From positions 1 to 7,955 of the forward strand of contig CALGZY010000240.1 in assembly GCA_937934355.1 (NCBI GenBank): 7,955 bases of DNA. The letters run 5' to 3'. Positions 6,449 to 7,955 of the stretch are shown here, piece after piece (the first letter of the stretch is position 1; the number at the start of each line of letters is the position of its first letter). Made by a program: the position numbers and the translations under genes. Below the pieces are notes generated by a model. The model ran no database searches. It was not told the origin of the DNA and worked only from the letters and a program-made list of their open reading frames with translations. Origin of the DNA: an uncultured Collinsella sp. (lineage in GTDB: Bacteria > Actinomycetota > Coriobacteriia > Coriobacteriales > Coriobacteriaceae).

Positions 6449-6605
6449 CCTGCCAAAAAGGGACAGGTTTATTTCGGTCGGTTTTATCTGGGCAAACGCA
6501 AGCGCCCCGCAACCGGTAACGATCCGGTTGCGGGGCGCTTTTCGCACATACGACAAAACCGCAGGAAAAACCTGCCAAAATAAACCTGTCCCTAAATGGC
6601 AGGTT
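6447..6605. repeat. REPIN-like composite inverted repeat between convergent genes
   Basis: Two arms of about 44 bases face each other: 6447-6490 on plus and 6605-6562 on minus. They match at 36 of 44 positions by my count, sharing AACCTGCC, then AGGGACAGGTTTATTT. Each arm can also fold on itself. The right arm has an 11-bp perfect stem, AAAACCTGCCA (6567-6577) with TGGCAGGTTTT (6597-6607). Five copies of AACCTGYC occur in the element, in both orientations. It fills the whole gap between the small gene's stop and proC's stop, with a terminator hairpin in the centre. This layout resembles REP doublets mobilised by Y1-type (RAYT) transposases; no transposase is in the window. Confidence 0.8.
6500..6543 (+). 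terminator. strong intrinsic terminator of the small membrane-protein gene
   Basis: A 17-bp perfect stem, AAGCGCCCCGCAACCGG (6500-6516) with its exact complement at 6524-6540, closes the loop TAACGAT and is followed by TTTTC. It ends transcripts of the 57-residue gene and may also stop leftward transcripts from proC, although the minus side has only a weak T tract (GCGTTTGC). Confidence 0.9.
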
Positions 6606-6607
6606 TT
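6561..6607 (-). terminator. candidate terminator of proC formed by the repeat arm
   Basis: On the minus strand the 11-bp stem AAAACCTGCCA/TGGCAGGTTTT with a 19-base loop is followed directly by five T residues (plus 6570-6566). It overlaps the proC stop codon. Hairpin plus T tract fits an intrinsic terminator, but the loop is long and an alternative stem (AAACCTG/CAGGTTT) competes. Confidence 0.5.
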
Positions 6608-7376
6608 ACTGGAGAGTTGCGTCGATTGCCTTGACCAGGGCGCTGCGCATGCCGGCGTCCTCGAGCGCAACGACACCCTTGATGGTGGCACCACCGGGCG
6701 AGCATACGGCATCCTTCATCGCCGCAGGATGCTGACCAGTTGCAAGCTGCAGCTTTGCCGTACCCAGCACCATCTGGCTCACAATGCGATAGGCATCGGC
6801 ACGCGGGATACCGTGCTTGACCGCCGCATCGCCTAGGGCCTCGATTGCCATAGCGACAAATGCCGGAGCGCAACCACCCACCGTGCCGCCCACAAACAGC
6901 AGGCTCGTATCGAGCTCGACCACCGCACCGAGCTTGCCAAGCAGATCAAGCACCACGGCGCTCTGCTCATCACTAAGCGTGGAAGCCTTCTCGCAAGCGA
7001 TGACGCCCTCGCCCACCGAAACCGGTGTGTTGGGCACCGTCGAGATATGCGCGACGCCCGGCAGGACCTGCTCCCACTTGGCACTGTCCCAGGTCCAGGC
7101 AACCGACAGAACGATCTTTTTGGCAAGAGCATCCTTGAGCGGGGCGAATACCTTCTCGATCATGTACGGTTTGACCGCAGCGACCACGATATCGGATGCG
7201 GCGACAACCTCGGCGGCATCGTGGCAGGCGACCATGCCGCGCGCCTCGCAGCGCTCAACCAGTGCGTCGTAGCGACCCGCGCAGGCGCACATGTCGCTCG
7301 CGGCTACACCGGCAGCGATCCAGCCATCGGCCATAGCGCTCGCCATATTGCCAAAACCGACAAACCCAATCTTCAT
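6606..7376 (-). CDS. proC: pyrroline-5-carboxylate reductase
   Basis: This 256-residue cytoplasmic enzyme reduces 1-pyrroline-5-carboxylate to L-proline with NAD(P)H, the last step of proline synthesis. The N-terminal Rossmann fold opens with GFVGFGNMASAM at 4-15. VKP at 68-70 and VPNTPVSVGEG at 114-124 are typical of the family. The C-terminal helical dimerisation domain carries MVLGTAKLQL (202-211) and the signature CSPGGATIKGVVALE at 225-239. The usual serine-rich substrate loop (SGSxPAY type) here reads GGCAPAF at 167-173, a divergence worth noting. Length is near the family norm of about 270. The ATG at 7376 has AGAGGA about nine bases upstream. It lies 73 bases downstream of rlmH on the same strand, possibly co-transcribed. 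proA and proB are not in the window. Confidence 0.94.
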   Translation of the reverse strand: MKIGFVGFGNMASAMADGWIAAGVAASDMCACAGRYDALVERCEARGMVACHDAAEVVAASDIVVAAVKPYMIEKVFAPLKDALAKKIVLSVAWTWDSAKWEQVLPGVAHISTVPNTPVSVGEGVIACEKASTLSDEQSAVVLDLLGKLGAVVELDTSLLFVGGTVGGCAPAFVAMAIEALGDAAVKHGIPRADAYRIVSQMVLGTAKLQLATGQHPAAMKDAVCSPGGATIKGVVALEDAGMRSALVKAIDATLQ

Positions 7377-7449
7377 ATCTCATAGTCCTCTCAGACACGC
7401 TCTTCAAAACGAAAGCTATTGTCCCACGCCATTGTTTCGTATTGCCGAC

Positions 7450-7920
7450 CTATTTGTGATACGGCTCGCCACGACTGATCTTGCAGGCACGGTAGATCTG
7501 CTCTAGCAGCACCACGCGTGCCAGGTTATGCGGCAAGGTAATGCGTCCAAAGCTGAGCATCTCGTCGGCGCGGGCGCGCACCTCATCACTCACGCCGTCC
7601 GATCCGCCGATTACAAAGGCGATGTCGCTGTTGCCTCGCAGCATAAGATCGTCGAGCCGCGCCGAGAGCTCCTCACTCGAACGCTCCTTGCCCTCGATAG
7701 CCAGCAGGATCACATGCGCTCGAGACGGCAGGGCAGCAAGAATCGCCGCCCCCTCCTTGTCACGTGCGGTATCCACACCGCCCGCCTTGGCCGGGTCGAT
7801 ATCGGCCACCTCGCGGATATCGACCTTGGCATAGGCACCCAGGCGCTTGGTGTACTCAGCGCACGCGTCCTTCCAAAAGCGCTCCTTGAGCTTACCGACG
7901 CAAACGACGGTGTATTTCAC
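7450..7920 (-). CDS. rlmH: 23S rRNA pseudouridine-1915 N3-methyltransferase
   Basis: This 156-residue SPOUT-class enzyme uses S-adenosylmethionine to methylate N3 of pseudouridine 1915 in helix 69 of 23S rRNA, acting on the assembled 70S ribosome. The family landmarks are all present: MKYTVVCVGKLKE at the N terminus, the cofactor-knot sequence FVIGGSDGVS at 102-111, LPHNLARVVLLEQIYRACKI at 129-148 and the C-terminal RGEPYHK with the conserved Tyr-His. Length matches the usual 155-160 residues. The start is GTG at 7920, with AAGGAG nine bases upstream. proC follows 73 bases later on the same strand and no terminator is evident between them, so an rlmH-proC unit is plausible. The gene upstream lies outside the window. 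Confidence 0.97.
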   Translation of the reverse strand: MKYTVVCVGKLKERFWKDACAEYTKRLGAYAKVDIREVADIDPAKAGGVDTARDKEGAAILAALPSRAHVILLAIEGKERSSEELSARLDDLMLRGNSDIAFVIGGSDGVSDEVRARADEMLSFGRITLPHNLARVVLLEQIYRACKISRGEPYHK

Positions 7921-7955
7921 GCGCGTCTACTCCTTCGAATCGTTTTGAACTTTGC

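Noticed and set aside
6252..6712. Minus-strand frames of 108 and 121 codons across the repeat element
   Set aside because: They cross the terminator hairpin and repeat arms and oppose the better supported 57-residue gene. No start signals were seen.

Overview
The window looks like the chromosome of a high-GC, Gram-positive actinobacterium of the Coriobacteriia, most likely Collinsella or a close relative. I infer this from the feel of the SerS, ProC and RlmH proteins, the strong GC bias at third codon positions and the AGGAGG-type ribosome binding sites; no search was run. Almost everything is on the minus strand. The one plus-strand gene is a 57-codon membrane-protein gene.

Layout from left to right. 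A tRNA-Ser(GCU) gene (3-93, minus) has its own sigma70-type promoter. A 200-base gene-free stretch follows; it holds a direct repeat and a perfect 19-bp inverted repeat. Next is an archaeal-type (Orc1/Cdc6-like) AAA ATPase with a C-terminal winged helix (303-1385, minus). Its upstream region is a tight array of six 9-10 bp iterated units. A large unassigned cytoplasmic protein with TPR-like helices (1548-3989, minus) follows. Then come tRNA-Arg(ACG) with promoter and terminator, and an unassigned 125-residue protein (4329-4706, minus) whose upstream region carries an SOS-box-like palindrome.

The right half is housekeeping. It holds seryl-tRNA synthetase (4880-6163, minus), the divergent small membrane-protein gene (6275-6448, plus), pyrroline-5-carboxylate reductase (6606-7376, minus) and 23S rRNA methyltransferase RlmH (7450-7920, minus). 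serS and the small gene diverge from a short intergenic region with a palindrome that supplies a TATACT box on both strands. The small gene and proC converge on a composite inverted-repeat element (about 6447-6605) that resembles a REPIN. It reaches both stop codons and has a strong terminator hairpin in the middle.

Functional links: tRNA-Ser, tRNA-Arg, SerS and RlmH all serve translation, and rlmH-proC may be one transcription unit. I see no complete defence system, transposase, phage gene or CRISPR array. The least explained parts are the ATPase with its iterated upstream array, and two extragenic inverted-repeat elements that share an AACCTGT core.
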